A stretch of 64,000 nucleotides of DNA from the NCBI GenBank assembly GCA_963750965.1, contig CAVVSK010000008.1, forward strand, positions 23,866-87,865, in the 5' to 3' direction. Positions 9,081-19,524 of this stretch are shown in pieces (within the stretch, counting starts at the first letter, position 1; the number at the start of each line of letters is the position of its first letter). The DNA is from CANKHA01 sp963750965. Lineage in GTDB: Bacteria; Pseudomonadota; Alphaproteobacteria; Rhizobiales; Xanthobacteraceae. The notes under the pieces were generated by a model. It was not told where the DNA came from. It saw nothing but the letters and a program-made list of their open reading frames with translations, and searched no databases. Made by a program: the position numbers and the translations under genes.

Positions 9081-9109
9081 AAAAAGGCCCGGGATTTCTC
9101 CCGGGCCTT
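9081..9109 (-). terminator. Rho-independent terminator after groEL
   Basis: A perfect 9-bp GC stem (9086-9094 with 9099-9107) and a TTTC loop. Read on the minus strand it is followed by five T, as expected for groEL, whose stop lies 30 bp upstream. The other side has only a short T/C run, so it may also work weakly for the gene at 8711. Confidence 0.9.
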
Positions 9110-9138
9110 CTCTGTTACGGCGAAGGAGTAAGGACTTC

Positions 9139-10776
<1,638 letters not shown>

Positions 10777-10812
10777 TGTAATTTCTCCGATTCAATTCCT
10801 GGGGAAGCGCCG

Positions 10813-11130
10813 TTAGGCGGCTTTCTTGCGCGACGTTTCGACGTCGGTGAGGACGCCCATGATGTCGCTCTCTTTCATGATCAGGTAGTCGTGGCCATCG
10901 ATCTTGACCTCGGTGCCCGACCACTTGCCGAACAGCACGCGCTCTCCAACCTTCACATCGATGGGAATGAGCTTGCCGTTCTCGTCGCGCCCGCCCGGGC
11001 CGACGGCAATGATTTTGCCCTGCTGCGGCTTCTCCTGGACGGTGTCAGGGATGATGATTCCGCCGGCGGTCTTTTCCTCGGCGGAGACGCGCTCGACGAC
11101 AACGCGATCGTGAAGCGGACGAAATTTCAT
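10813..11130 (-). CDS. groES: Co-chaperonin GroES (10 kDa)
   Basis: 105 residues. It starts MKFRPLHDRVVVERV, has the mobile loop EEKTAGGIIIPDTVQEKPQQG that contacts GroEL, and ends in a lysine/alanine tail. The ribosome site is AGGAGG at 11134-11139 on the minus strand. It is the first gene of the groESL operon; its leader carries the CIRCE operator. Confidence 0.99.
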   Translation of the reverse strand: MKFRPLHDRVVVERVSAEEKTAGGIIIPDTVQEKPQQGKIIAVGPGGRDENGKLIPIDVKVGERVLFGKWSGTEVKIDGHDYLIMKESDIMGVLTDVETSRKKAA

Positions 11131-11256
11131 GCGGTCCTCCTAAGTGGCTAAAAAGCTTCAGATTTTCTGATGTGACGATCCACCGGAAGCCCCCGCTGCG
11201 ATCGTTAAGTGCGAGATAGGACGCACTCCGAGAGCCGCAAGGGGTCGGCCGAGAAT

Positions 11257-11286
11257 TATTTAGCACTCAAATGGGGTGAGTGCCAA
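11257..11286 (-). promoter_or_regulatory. groESL promoter overlapping a CIRCE operator
   Basis: The inverted repeat TTAGCACTC (11260-11268), 9-bp spacer, GAGTGCCAA (11278-11286) matches the CIRCE consensus except for one base in the right arm. On the minus strand a -35-like TTGGCA and a -10-like TAAATA are 18 bp apart and coincide with the two arms, so HrcA binding would block polymerase directly. The transcript would start about 115 bp before groES. Confidence 0.93.
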
Positions 11287-11351
11287 GCTGTTTTAAAATA
11301 GGGGGAAATACTCTCCGGAACGCAGGGACAAGGACGATCCAGCGGTGCCCG

Positions 11352-11376
11352 GGAACCGTTTCCGCCGGGTTCCGTT
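11352..11376 (+). promoter_or_regulatory. Candidate EcfG-type (general stress) promoter
   Basis: GGAAC (11352-11356), a 16-bp spacer, then CGTT (11373-11376) exactly match the consensus GGAAC-N16/17-CGTT used by EcfG in alphaproteobacteria. It lies about 155 bp upstream of usg in the 11131-11531 gap, which otherwise holds only the groESL control region. One or two such matches are expected by chance over both strands of 64 kb, so only its position argues for it. Confidence 0.4.
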
Positions 11377-11531
11377 TTCATTCGCCGACCTTGGGAAGCG
11401 CTGCCGGGGTTGGTAGCAGACCTACGGAGTTGCTGCTAATGCCTGTATTTTCAACGGTTTGTTCATCGTTTCGGCTTGCAATAGACGGGTCGGGGACCGG
11501 AAAATCCTAGCTGATTTGGCTGGAGGGACGA

Positions 11532-11804
11532 ATGATGGTTTCGGAGGACTTTCGCAAGCAGATCAAAGGCTACGGTTTGACCACTGCGCAAATTCTATAC
11601 CGGCGGCCGGATCACCGCTGGCTGCTGCAAACCTATGTATGGCAGGCCTACGATCTGTTCCCGGATTTTCCGGAGCTCCAGCGCTTCCTGGATTTCTGGC
11701 AAAAACAGCTGGAAGGTCCCCTGCATTCGGTGACGGTGGCGCATTCTCGCCTGATCCATCCGGCGGAGATCCGTCCGGTGGACGGCGTCTTCCGCTTGCA
11801 CTAA
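11532..11804 (+). CDS. usg: Usg family protein
   Basis: A 90-residue protein highly typical of the Usg family in Hyphomicrobiales: KGYGLTTAQILYRRPDH, LLQTYVWQAYDLFPDFPEL and a C-terminal HSRLIHPAEIRPVDG. Its biochemical role is not established; old annotations link it to tryptophan biosynthesis with little evidence. It is a single gene, preceded by GGAGG at 11521-11525 and a candidate EcfG promoter further upstream. Confidence 0.88.
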   Translation: MMVSEDFRKQIKGYGLTTAQILYRRPDHRWLLQTYVWQAYDLFPDFPELQRFLDFWQKQLEGPLHSVTVAHSRLIHPAEIRPVDGVFRLH

Positions 11805-11923
11805 CGGCCCGATTCTCAAGGTGGTTTCGGTCCGGCGCTGCGGAAGTTGTCGTGCCCCCGGGCGGATTTCCTTTACATAAAAGACGGCGCTGGCCGATGG
11901 GCGGTTGAATCCCGCCCTGACGC

Positions 11924-11953
11924 GGGAACCTTTGCTTCGTCGATGCATCCAAT
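11924..11953 (+). promoter_or_regulatory. Candidate autoregulatory ECF promoter
   Basis: GGGAACCTTT (11924-11933), ten bases, then TGCATCCAA (11944-11952). The same two boxes with the same spacing occur before the DUF4142 gene (12673). GGAAC is a classic -35 for ECF sigma factors. A start of transcription near 11960 would give a short leader to the sigma factor start at 11979, and the element would overlap an alternative ATG at 11943, arguing against that start. Confidence 0.6.
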
Positions 11954-11978
11954 CGCCAGCACTCTGAGGAAAACCCGC

Positions 11979-12671
11979 ATGCATCCAATTCCACTGCCAG
12001 CCAACCCGGAATCCCTCAGCGATGAGGAATTGCTGGTTCGGGCGCGTCTTCGCGATGAAAGAGCGGTGCGGGCGATCACGCTGCGGTACAACCGCCGGCT
12101 TTACCGCGTCGCCCGCGGCATTCTTCGCAACGACAGCGAGGCGGAGGATGTGGTTCAGGAGACCTATTTCCGCGCCTTCACCAGGCTGGATCTGTTCCGC
12201 GGCGAGGCGGCCTTTGGTACCTGGCTGACACGCATCGCCATCAATGACGCGCTAGGCCGGCTTCGTCGGCGGCGCCCGATCGTGGACTGGGAGAGCCATG
12301 GCGAAAACGGCATTCAAGCCGAAATCATCCAATTCCCAGGTTCGGCGGCAGCCAACGACCCGGAGCGCACGATGGCGCGAAGTGAAATCCGCGATGTTCT
12401 CGAGCATGCGATCGACGATCTGCCTGATCTGTTTCGCGTCGTCTTTGTCGCGCGCGTGATCGAAGGCATGAATGTGGAGGAAACGGCCGAGCTTCTTGGG
12501 TTGCAGCCGGAGACCGTGAAGACCCGATTGCACCGCGCCCGCCGGCTTCTGCGCGCCACTCTGGAAGAGCAACTCGGTCCGGCGCTCACCGAAACGTTTC
12601 CTTTCGGCGGCCGCCGCTGCCAACGCATGACAGAACTGGTGGTGCGCCGCGTGTGCGCTCCCGCGAAATAA
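11979..12671 (+). CDS. ECF-family RNA polymerase sigma factor (RpoE-like)
   Basis: 230 residues from the start at 11979, chosen for its GAGGA ribosome site and because the upstream ATG at 11943 sits inside a promoter-like motif. Region 2 shows RNDSEAEDVVQETYFRAF and GEAAFGTWLTRIAINDALG. Region 4 shows MNVEETAELLGLQPETVKTR followed by LHRARRLL. The C-terminus carries CQRMTELVVRRVCAP, with two cysteines. No anti-sigma gene is next to it; the following genes encode a DUF4142 protein and a cupredoxin that share its putative promoter. It probably responds to a periplasmic or redox signal, but the signal is not visible. Confidence 0.92.
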   Translation: MHPIPLPANPESLSDEELLVRARLRDERAVRAITLRYNRRLYRVARGILRNDSEAEDVVQETYFRAFTRLDLFRGEAAFGTWLTRIAINDALGRLRRRRPIVDWESHGENGIQAEIIQFPGSAAANDPERTMARSEIRDVLEHAIDDLPDLFRVVFVARVIEGMNVEETAELLGLQPETVKTRLHRARRLLRATLEEQLGPALTETFPFGGRRCQRMTELVVRRVCAPAK

Positions 12672-12672
12672 C

Positions 12673-12702
12673 GGGAACCTTTTTTCTCCTCCTGCATCCA
12701 AC
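12673..12702 (+). promoter_or_regulatory. Candidate ECF promoter of the DUF4142-cupredoxin unit
   Basis: GGGAACCTTT (12673-12682), ten bases, TGCATCCAA (12693-12701). It has the same boxes and spacing as the element before the sigma factor gene. The first box starts 2 bp after the sigma factor stop. The predicted transcript start near 12709 leaves about 48 bp to the DUF4142 start. Confidence 0.6.
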
Positions 12703-12756
12703 GCTTCGTTGAATGCATTAGCCCGGTCACCCGGCCGCGCCCAAAGGGAGAACCCC

Positions 12757-13278
12757 ATGCTTGCAAAATTGACTGCGGCTCTTGCCGCCACTTGCCTGTT
12801 GTCAGGCGCGGCGCTGGCGCAAAGCGCCAAGCCAACCGACGCGCAGATCGCGCATATCGCCTATACCGCCGGGGAAATCGACATCGACGTGGCCAAACAG
12901 GCGCTCGCGAAATCCAAGAATAAGGAGGTGCGTTCCTTCGCCGAAGATATGGTGCGCGACCACACCGCAGTGAACAAACAAGCGCTCGACCTGGTAAAGA
13001 AATTGAAGGTCAAGCCGGAAGATAACGACACCAGCCGGGCGCTCAGCAAGGCGGCGGCGGACAAGAAGGCCGAGCTCGCGAAGCTCAACGGCGCTGATTT
13101 CGACAAGGCTTATGTGTCGAACGAAGCCGCTTACCACAAGACGGTGAACGGCGCGCTGGAGACGACGCTGATCCCGTCCGCCAACAATGCCGAGCTCAAG
13201 AGCCTGCTGCAGACGGGTCTGAAGGTCTTTCAGGGCCATCAGCAACACGCCGAGCATGTCGCCGCCCAACTCAAGTAA
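12757..13278 (+). CDS. DUF4142 family secreted protein
   Basis: 173 residues from ATG 12757, preceded by AAGGGAGA. The start gives a clear Sec signal peptide (MLAKLTAALAATCLLSGAAL, cleavage after LAQ). The mature part is a four-helix, ferritin-like DUF4142 domain: VRSFAEDMVRDHTAVNKQAL near the middle and LQTGLKVFQGHQQHAEHVA at the end. The conserved histidines could bind metal, but the family function is unknown. It lies between an ECF sigma factor and a cupredoxin, suggesting a role in envelope or metal stress. Confidence 0.87.
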   Translation: MLAKLTAALAATCLLSGAALAQSAKPTDAQIAHIAYTAGEIDIDVAKQALAKSKNKEVRSFAEDMVRDHTAVNKQALDLVKKLKVKPEDNDTSRALSKAAADKKAELAKLNGADFDKAYVSNEAAYHKTVNGALETTLIPSANNAELKSLLQTGLKVFQGHQQHAEHVAAQLK

Positions 13279-13300
13279 ACCCGAAAGACTGGACCTACCC

Positions 13301-13624
13301 ATGTTGTCGAGACGGATTCTCCTCGCCCTTGTTGTTGCCCCCCTTGGGCTGGCGCCCGTCTCGGCGCATGCGGCCACCGTCCAGATCGTAATGGACAAGC
13401 TCGTCTTTGCCCCGGCGCAAGTCCAGGCAAAGGTTGGCGACACCATCGAATGGGTCAACAGAGATATCTTGGCCCACACCGCGACGGCGACCGCCGGCGA
13501 TGATTGGAATGTAATCATTGGGCCGAACAAAACTGAAAAGCTGGTGTTACAGAAAGCCGGGACCGTCGACTATTACTGCAAATACCATCCGAATATGAAA
13601 GGCCAGCTCATCATTGCGCCTTGA
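13301..13624 (+). CDS. Small periplasmic cupredoxin (type 1 copper, amicyanin-like)
   Basis: 107 residues from ATG 13301, chosen over an earlier in-frame start inside the previous gene because it gives a proper signal peptide (cleavage near VSAHA, residue 24). The mature domain carries all four type 1 copper ligands: His59, Cys93, His96 and Met99 (motif YYCKYHPNMKG). It could carry electrons or bind copper in the periplasm. It follows the DUF4142 gene by 22 bp and probably shares its promoter. Its partner enzyme is not visible. Confidence 0.9.
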   Translation: MLSRRILLALVVAPLGLAPVSAHAATVQIVMDKLVFAPAQVQAKVGDTIEWVNRDILAHTATATAGDDWNVIIGPNKTEKLVLQKAGTVDYYCKYHPNMKGQLIIAP

Positions 13625-13629
13625 GCGAA

Positions 13630-14385
13630 CTAGCCACGACCGACGAAAGGCATGTTGGTCGCCATCACGGTCATGAACAGCACATTGGTATCGAGCGGCA
13701 GCCCGGCCATGTAAACCACCGCCTGGCCGACATGCGCGGTGTCCATCTGCTTTTCCGGCATCATCGTGCCGTTGGCCTGCAGCGCGCCGGTCGGCGTATG
13801 CGCGGTCATTGATGTCGCCGCATTGCCGATGTCGATCTGCCCGCAGGCGATGTCGAACGGGCGGCCGTCGAGCGCGACCTGACGCGTGAGCCCGGTGATC
13901 GCGTGCTTGGTGGCGGTATAGGCGATCGACAGCGGCCGTGGCGCATGCGCCGCCAGCGAGCCATTGTTGATGATGCGGCCGCCTCGCGGGCTCTGGTGCC
14001 GCATCATGCGGAATGCCTCTTGAAGGCAAAGGAAGGCGCCGTTCAGGTTGATGTCGACCGCCGCCTTCCATTTCTCATAGGGCAATTCGTCAGGTGTCGA
14101 GGGCGGCGCCCCGATGCCTGCATTGTTGAACAGCAGGTCAAGGCGCCCGAAGACTTGCTCGGTCTTGGCGAACAGCGCCTTCACCTGCGTGGGATCGCTG
14201 ACATCGGCCGGAAATACGAGTGTCTTTGCGCCAGCCGGCGCTTCCTTGGCGGTGCCGTCGAGCATTTCCTTGCGCCGTCCGGTCAACACCACCGCATAGC
14301 CCGCGTTAAGTAAGGCGAGTGACACCGCCTTGCCGATGCCGGTGCCGGCGCCGGTGACCATGGCGATTTTCGATGCGGCAGTCAT
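13630..14385 (-). CDS. SDR family NAD(P)-dependent oxidoreductase
   Basis: 251 residues from 14385, which gives an ATGA overlap with the FAD oxidoreductase upstream. Classical SDR motifs are present: TGAGTGIG (nucleotide binding), NNAGIG, the catalytic Ser of IINNGSLAAH, and YTATKHAITG with the Tyr-x-x-x-Lys pair. The substrate is unknown. Joint expression with a DAO-type oxidase suggests catabolism of an amine, sugar or phosphonate-like compound, which is inference. Confidence 0.9.
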   Translation of the reverse strand: MTAASKIAMVTGAGTGIGKAVSLALLNAGYAVVLTGRRKEMLDGTAKEAPAGAKTLVFPADVSDPTQVKALFAKTEQVFGRLDLLFNNAGIGAPPSTPDELPYEKWKAAVDINLNGAFLCLQEAFRMMRHQSPRGGRIINNGSLAAHAPRPLSIAYTATKHAITGLTRQVALDGRPFDIACGQIDIGNAATSMTAHTPTGALQANGTMMPEKQMDTAHVGQAVVYMAGLPLDTNVLFMTVMATNMPFVGRG

Positions 14386-15536
14386 GCGGATCTCCTTAGG
14401 TCTTCGATGCTTGCGTCGAACAAATCGGCGATAACTTCCTCGGCAATAGCAAAGGCGGTGCTGGCGCCGTTGCCGCCGGTGACCACCACCAGGCGGATGT
14501 CCGGGCCGGGCGCGTCGGCGAACATGGTCCGGTCGGCCGACGCATAAGTACCGGTCCAACGAACAATCACTTTCGGGTCTGCGCCGGTGAACACGTTGCG
14601 GTATTCGCCAAGGATGATCTCATCGACGTCGTTGGGCGCGAATGGGTCGGGGGTCGGTGCGTAATGGTGGGAATCACCAACGATCAGCGAACCGTCGGCG
14701 CTTTGCACCACGATGAGATGCACACCATTGTCCAGCGCGGGCTGCTCTTCTGCTTCGAGGCGTCGGCGCAGTGCAGCGGCTTCCGGCAGCGCCGCAAATC
14801 CTGCGTAACGTGTGAGACTGAGATCGGAGACCACGGCGGCACGCAAACGAAAGCCCGGATAGGCCAGCCGCATCATGTGCAGCTTGCAGCGCGTGACGTT
14901 GTAGGCAGCGATCCGTTCAGGGAAGAGCGTGGCAAGGTCGTCGCCCGGGCAGGCGATCACTTTGCCGGCGCGGATCGGGCCGCGGCTGGTCTCGATCAGC
15001 GGCGGTTCGATTGCCTGCACTGCGGTCTCGCGGCGAAATTCCACCCCGTGATGTGTCGCGAGCCAGGCGGCAAGGCGGGGAATCGCCTGCTTTGATTCCA
15101 CGCGCAGTTCGTGCGGGCTCCACAACCCGCCTGCGAAGCGTCCAGGATCGAGCTCCGGCTGACGTTTGGCCAGCTCGGCGGGCGACAGCAATTCGCAGCC
15201 TTGGCCCATCTCGGTCTTCAGGAAGGCGTCAACCACTGCGAGGGCTTCTGGTCTCCGCGCAGCGACGGTCATGCCGCGATGATTGACATCGATGCCGGCC
15301 GGCCCGGCCAGTTCCAGCCACACATCCCGCGAGCGCATCGCGCGCCGCCAGACCGTGCCGCGCTCCTCGCCGCTAACGACAACAAGGCCGAAATTGCGGA
15401 TCGACGCGCCATTTACCTGCGCGTCCCGTTCGATCACAACAACCCTGAGACCCAGCCGGTTTGCTGCAACCGCATGCGCCAGCCCAAGGATGCCGGCGCC
15501 AATAATCGCGAGGTCGAATTGTTGTGCTGCTTTCAT
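14382..15536 (-). CDS. FAD-dependent oxidoreductase, DAO superfamily (TIGR03364-like)
   Basis: 384 residues. The N-terminal Rossmann motif is IIGAGILGLAHAVAANRLGL followed by the acidic VVVIERD; the C-terminal flavin motif is VVVTGGNGASTAFAIAEE. The overall pattern, with NGASIRNFGLVVVSG, fits the TIGR03364 group of D-amino-acid-oxidase-like enzymes, some of which lie in phosphonate clusters. No phosphonate genes are visible here. It is the first gene of a two-gene operon with the SDR gene. Confidence 0.85.
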   Translation of the reverse strand: MKAAQQFDLAIIGAGILGLAHAVAANRLGLRVVVIERDAQVNGASIRNFGLVVVSGEERGTVWRRAMRSRDVWLELAGPAGIDVNHRGMTVAARRPEALAVVDAFLKTEMGQGCELLSPAELAKRQPELDPGRFAGGLWSPHELRVESKQAIPRLAAWLATHHGVEFRRETAVQAIEPPLIETSRGPIRAGKVIACPGDDLATLFPERIAAYNVTRCKLHMMRLAYPGFRLRAAVVSDLSLTRYAGFAALPEAAALRRRLEAEEQPALDNGVHLIVVQSADGSLIVGDSHHYAPTPDPFAPNDVDEIILGEYRNVFTGADPKVIVRWTGTYASADRTMFADAPGPDIRLVVVTGGNGASTAFAIAEEVIADLFDASIEDLRRSA

Positions 15537-15617
15537 CCACGGCGCCGGACTGTTCTAAACATAAAATGGCTAGCGGCGCCGCCACAGCGGCCCGAAAACG
15601 TCTGCAGGAGAAGACTA

Positions 15618-17933
15618 TCAGCCGGCGATGGCTATGTCGCTTGGGACGCGGCTGCGCCCGGGGCTTGCCAACCGCGCGTTGATGGCCGCGCACGACATCG
15701 GTTTGCCGTAACGATAACCCTGCATGGTGTGCACGCCGGCTGCACGCAGGAACAGCGCCTGCTCGGCCGTTTCCACGCCTTCAGCGGTGACCTTCATGCC
15801 AAGGCCACGCCCGAGACTGACAATGGCGTGCACGATCGCGGCGGCATCCGCGGCCGTTTCGATGCTGGCGGTGAAGCTCTGGTCGATCTTGAGCTTGTCG
15901 AATGGAAAGCGCCGCAGATAGAGCAGAGAAGAATAACCGGTGCCGAAATCGTCGAGCGCGAGCTGCACGCCGATATTCTTCAACTGCCGCATGGCGGCCT
16001 CGGCGGTGGCCACATTGCCAAGGAAGGTGCTTTCGGTGATTTCAAGTTCGAGCCGCGCCGCGTCGAACTGCGTCTCGGCCAGGATGCGCTTGACCATCTC
16101 GACGAAATCGGTGCGGCGGAACTGCAGCGGCGAGACGTTTACCGCCACCGTAGTGCCCGGCCAGGATTTTCCGTCTAGGCAGGCGCGCCGCAACACCCAT
16201 TCGCCCAGTGCGGTGATAAGGCCGGAGTCTTCCGCAACCGGAATGAATTCGACGGGGCGGATGTCGCCGCGCTCGGGATGTTTCCAGCGCGCCAGGGCTT
16301 CCACTCCAACCATCTTCTCGCCGCTATTGTTGACGATCGGCTGATAGGCAACATAGAGCCCGCCGTTCTCGATGGCGTCGCGCAGATCGGCTTCCAGCAG
16401 CTTGCGGTTCGACAGATCTTCGTCCATCGCAGCGTCGTAGACGCAGGCACGCTTGCGGCCTTCATTCTTCGCCCGGTAGAGCGCGATGTCGGCGTAACGC
16501 ATGATATCGGCGGCGCCTTTCGTGCGCTGATCGATCACCGCGATACCGACGCTGGCGCCGATGACGATATTCTGGCCGTTGATGGAGTAGGGCGCGGAGA
16601 TGCTGGAGATGATGCGACCGGCTACGGTTTCCAGCATGTGGGCGTCCGGCCCTGATGAGGTGATGATCGCGAATTCATCCCCGCCCAGGCGCGAGACCAG
16701 ATCCTTGCCGCGCAAGATGCGGTTGAGCCGCAGGGTGACGTTGCGGATCAATTCATCGCCGACGTGGTGGCCAAGGGTGTCGTTGACGTCCTTGAAATGG
16801 TCGAGGTCAATGTAGAAAACCGCGGCTTGAGGACCGCCGGCCTGCACGTCGGCAATGACCGCTTCCAACCGTTCCCCGAAGAAGGTGCGGTTCGGCAGCC
16901 CGCAGAGCGGATCGTGCAGGGCGAGATGGCGCAGCCTGTCCTCGCCCGCCGCGATCGCTGCCGCAGTGTGGCGCATATAGCGCAGGAGGAACAGCGCCAG
17001 CACCGCGAATCCTGAAACCGCCAACATCACAAACGGGATCACGCTGCGCACGATGCGCGAGCCGGGCTGTTTCGGCGTCCAGGCAAAGCGGGCGAGCGTT
17101 TGGCCGTAATCGTCCCGCAACTCGAATGGCCTACCCGGCAATTCTACTTCACCGCCGATTGCTCGCAGGCCGGGCAGCAGGAGCTGGCTGGAGATCTCCG
17201 ACAACACCTCGGCATCGAGAAATTTCACCGCCAAGACCAAAGGCGCAACTGTGGCGGGATCCTGATCAGGCAGCCTGACCTCGGCGACGGCGACGAAAGC
17301 CGGTTGGCCGCCCACCTTCTGAACGACGGCCATGCGCTTGCCGAGACCATAACCGGCGATTCGATTCGTGCGCAGGATGGTCATCGTGCCGCGCGGAATT
17401 TCCAAATTGCGTCCGCGAAGATAGGCGGCGAGGGCTTTCAGATCCTCGGAGAAGGCGTCTCGTTCCTCCGGGCTCATCAGCCCGCGATTGAGATTGGCGA
17501 GTGGGTCGAGGAAACGGTCCTGCTCATCGATCACAAAGGCGAATTCATGGTCGAAATGGGTTTCCAGCCACTCACCGATGCGCTGCTGGATCCCAAGGAG
17601 GTTGCGCTCGACGTGAATATTATGGACCGCGCGGTCGGCGGCGGTGACGTTTTCGATTTCGCGCAAGACGCGCCCGCCGTGATCGGCGATGGCGCGGGTG
17701 AATAGTTGGCGTTCCTGTTCGAGGGCGACCTCGTCAGCGCGATAGGCGGAGGTCATCACCGCCACGATGACGCAGATGATCGCGACGGCGACAATCATGC
17801 CGACACGCGCCACCACGCTCAGGTGAGTGCGCTCCCGGCTGCCTGGCTTGGCTAGGCTGCCGATGTCTAGGTGACCCACGGCTGGCAAACGCAATACTCC
17901 CCCGTTATGGCCAGGTGGGCCATGGGGCATCAT
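15618..17933 (-). CDS. Membrane CHASE4-GGDEF-EAL cyclic-di-GMP protein
   Basis: 771 residues. Membrane helix at about residues 43-63, a periplasmic CHASE4-like sensor of about 230 residues, a second helix (VIPFVMLAVSGFAVLALFLL), then cytoplasmic GGDEF and EAL domains. The cyclase site is intact (RLGGDEFAII) with an RxxD inhibitory site (RGKD) five residues before it. The phosphodiesterase residues are also intact: EALARW, LEITESTF, DDFGTGYSSL, KIDQSF and AEGVET. Both activities are therefore possible. It is a single gene, divergent from the CinA-like gene across 224 bp; the signal sensed is unknown. Confidence 0.95.
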   Translation of the reverse strand: MMPHGPPGHNGGVLRLPAVGHLDIGSLAKPGSRERTHLSVVARVGMIVAVAIICVIVAVMTSAYRADEVALEQERQLFTRAIADHGGRVLREIENVTAADRAVHNIHVERNLLGIQQRIGEWLETHFDHEFAFVIDEQDRFLDPLANLNRGLMSPEERDAFSEDLKALAAYLRGRNLEIPRGTMTILRTNRIAGYGLGKRMAVVQKVGGQPAFVAVAEVRLPDQDPATVAPLVLAVKFLDAEVLSEISSQLLLPGLRAIGGEVELPGRPFELRDDYGQTLARFAWTPKQPGSRIVRSVIPFVMLAVSGFAVLALFLLRYMRHTAAAIAAGEDRLRHLALHDPLCGLPNRTFFGERLEAVIADVQAGGPQAAVFYIDLDHFKDVNDTLGHHVGDELIRNVTLRLNRILRGKDLVSRLGGDEFAIITSSGPDAHMLETVAGRIISSISAPYSINGQNIVIGASVGIAVIDQRTKGAADIMRYADIALYRAKNEGRKRACVYDAAMDEDLSNRKLLEADLRDAIENGGLYVAYQPIVNNSGEKMVGVEALARWKHPERGDIRPVEFIPVAEDSGLITALGEWVLRRACLDGKSWPGTTVAVNVSPLQFRRTDFVEMVKRILAETQFDAARLELEITESTFLGNVATAEAAMRQLKNIGVQLALDDFGTGYSSLLYLRRFPFDKLKIDQSFTASIETAADAAAIVHAIVSLGRGLGMKVTAEGVETAEQALFLRAAGVHTMQGYRYGKPMSCAAINARLASPGRSRVPSDIAIAG

Positions 17934-18157
17934 AAGGGGTAAAAGGTTGCAAATGACTTGCGCAACTAGCAGCGGGTTGAAGCAGAGCTTTTCTGGCAGC
18001 CGTTAACGTCCCGTTTACGATGCGGGGGCAGGAAAGGGCGGGTTTTGGCTGGTTTGGCGCCATTTGACCTGGGTCAGGAACTTGCTGCTACCTGTCATCC
18101 GGTGCACCCTGCGGAGCCCGTGACCCAACCTTCCTTGCGATCCCGCCGAGCCAGGAC

Positions 18158-18934
18158 ATGACTGATGCGAGCGCCCCAGCCGGACAGGGCATCGTCACCG
18201 CCGCGCTGCTGATTATCGGCGACGAGATCCTCTCGGGTCGGACCAAGGACAAGAACATCGGTTATATCGCCGAATATCTCACCACGCTTGGCGTCGACCT
18301 GAACGAAGTGCGCGTGGTTTCAGACGATGAGGCAGCCATTATTGAAGCGCTGAACGCGCTGCGTGCCCGCTTTAATTACGTTTTTACCACCGGCGGCATC
18401 GGTCCCACCCACGACGACATCACGGCGGACAGCGTCGCCAAGGCCTTCGGCGTGCCGATCGATTTCGAGCCGGAGGTGGTGGAAATGCTGCGCGCGCGTT
18501 TTGCCGAGCGCGGCACCGAAATGAACGAGGCGCGCATGCGCATGGCGCGCATCCCGAAGGGCGCTGCGCTGGTGAAGAACAAAATCTCCACCGCACCGGG
18601 ATTCTGGCTCGGCAATGTCATCGTCATGGCCGGGGTGCCGGCGATCATGCAGGCCATGCTGGACGAGGTTGCGCCAAAGCTGAAGACCGGCGTGAAGATG
18701 CTATCGGAAACCGTGTGCGCCAATGCGCGCGAGGGCGACATCGGCACCGAGCTCGGCGAAATCGCCAGAGCGATCCCCGAGGTGACCATCGGCAGCTACC
18801 CTTATTTCGACGAAAAATTCGGGCCGAATACGAATGTCGTGATCCGTTCGCGTGACCCGGCGCGGCTGGCCGAGGCGAAAGCCGCGGTCGAAGCCATGCT
18901 GATACAGGTGAAAGCGAGGGGAATACGCCGATGA
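18158..18934 (+). CDS. CinA-like molybdopterin-binding domain protein
   Basis: 258 residues, a stand-alone MoCF_biosynth/COG1058 domain (ALLIIGDEILSGRTKDKNIG, then TTGGIGPTHDDITADSVA). It lacks the C-terminal amidase domain of full-length CinA. Relatives have ADP-ribose/NAD pyrophosphatase-like activity, but the function of the short form is uncertain. It overlaps the next gene by 4 bp, making a three-gene unit with the dioxygenase and phosphoribosyltransferase. Confidence 0.88.
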   Translation: MTDASAPAGQGIVTAALLIIGDEILSGRTKDKNIGYIAEYLTTLGVDLNEVRVVSDDEAAIIEALNALRARFNYVFTTGGIGPTHDDITADSVAKAFGVPIDFEPEVVEMLRARFAERGTEMNEARMRMARIPKGAALVKNKISTAPGFWLGNVIVMAGVPAIMQAMLDEVAPKLKTGVKMLSETVCANAREGDIGTELGEIARAIPEVTIGSYPYFDEKFGPNTNVVIRSRDPARLAEAKAAVEAMLIQVKARGIRR

Positions 18935-19524
18935 CACAGGATCCTAGCCGACGCGATCTGATGAGGGCCGCGGCGCTTGCCGCCGGCGCGCTTGGTTTCG
19001 CCGAGACCGCGCTGGCGCAGCAGGCACTGCCGCCGACACCGGAGTGCAAAGATGGCGACGAGCCGACGGCGGCGCAGACCGAAGGGCCCTTCTACAAGCC
19101 GAGTTCACCGCAGCGCGCCGACCTGCGCGAGCCCGGACTTGGCGGGCGGCCGGTCGTACTGACGGGACTGGTTTTGACGCGCCGCTGCAGACCGGTAGCG
19201 CGCGCGCTGGTCGACTTGTGGCACGCCGATGATAAAGGCGATTACGACAATCGCGGCTTCCGCTGCCGCGGGCATGTGCTCACCGACGAAGCGGGGCGGT
19301 ATCAGTTCCGTACCGTCATGCCCGCGCTCTATCCGGGCCGCACCCGCCACTACCATGTAAAGGTGGCGGCGCCGGGTCGCCCGCTGCTGACGACGCAGCT
19401 CTACTTTCCGAACGAGCCGGCCAATGCGCGCGACGGGCTTTTCCAGCGCGCTCTGCTGATGCGCGTTGGCCAAAGCGGCGAGGGATTGGCCGCGCAGTTC
19501 TCTTTCGTGCTGGACATGACGTGA
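18931..19524 (+). CDS. Exported intradiol ring-cleavage dioxygenase-like protein
   Basis: 197 residues with a twin-arginine-like signal (SRRDLMRAAALAAGALGF, cleavage after ALAQ). The domain matches the intradiol dioxygenase fold: TEGPFYKPSSPQRADLREPG, DLWHADDKGDYDNRGFRCRG and PGRTRHYHVKV. The iron ligands expected in the family (two Tyr, two His) can be matched to Tyr of FYKP, Tyr of ALYPGR and the His pair of RHYH. The substrate is unknown; exported members act on catechol-like compounds. It is the middle gene of an operon with 4-bp overlaps. Confidence 0.85.
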   Translation: MTQDPSRRDLMRAAALAAGALGFAETALAQQALPPTPECKDGDEPTAAQTEGPFYKPSSPQRADLREPGLGGRPVVLTGLVLTRRCRPVARALVDLWHADDKGDYDNRGFRCRGHVLTDEAGRYQFRTVMPALYPGRTRHYHVKVAAPGRPLLTTQLYFPNEPANARDGLFQRALLMRVGQSGEGLAAQFSFVLDMT

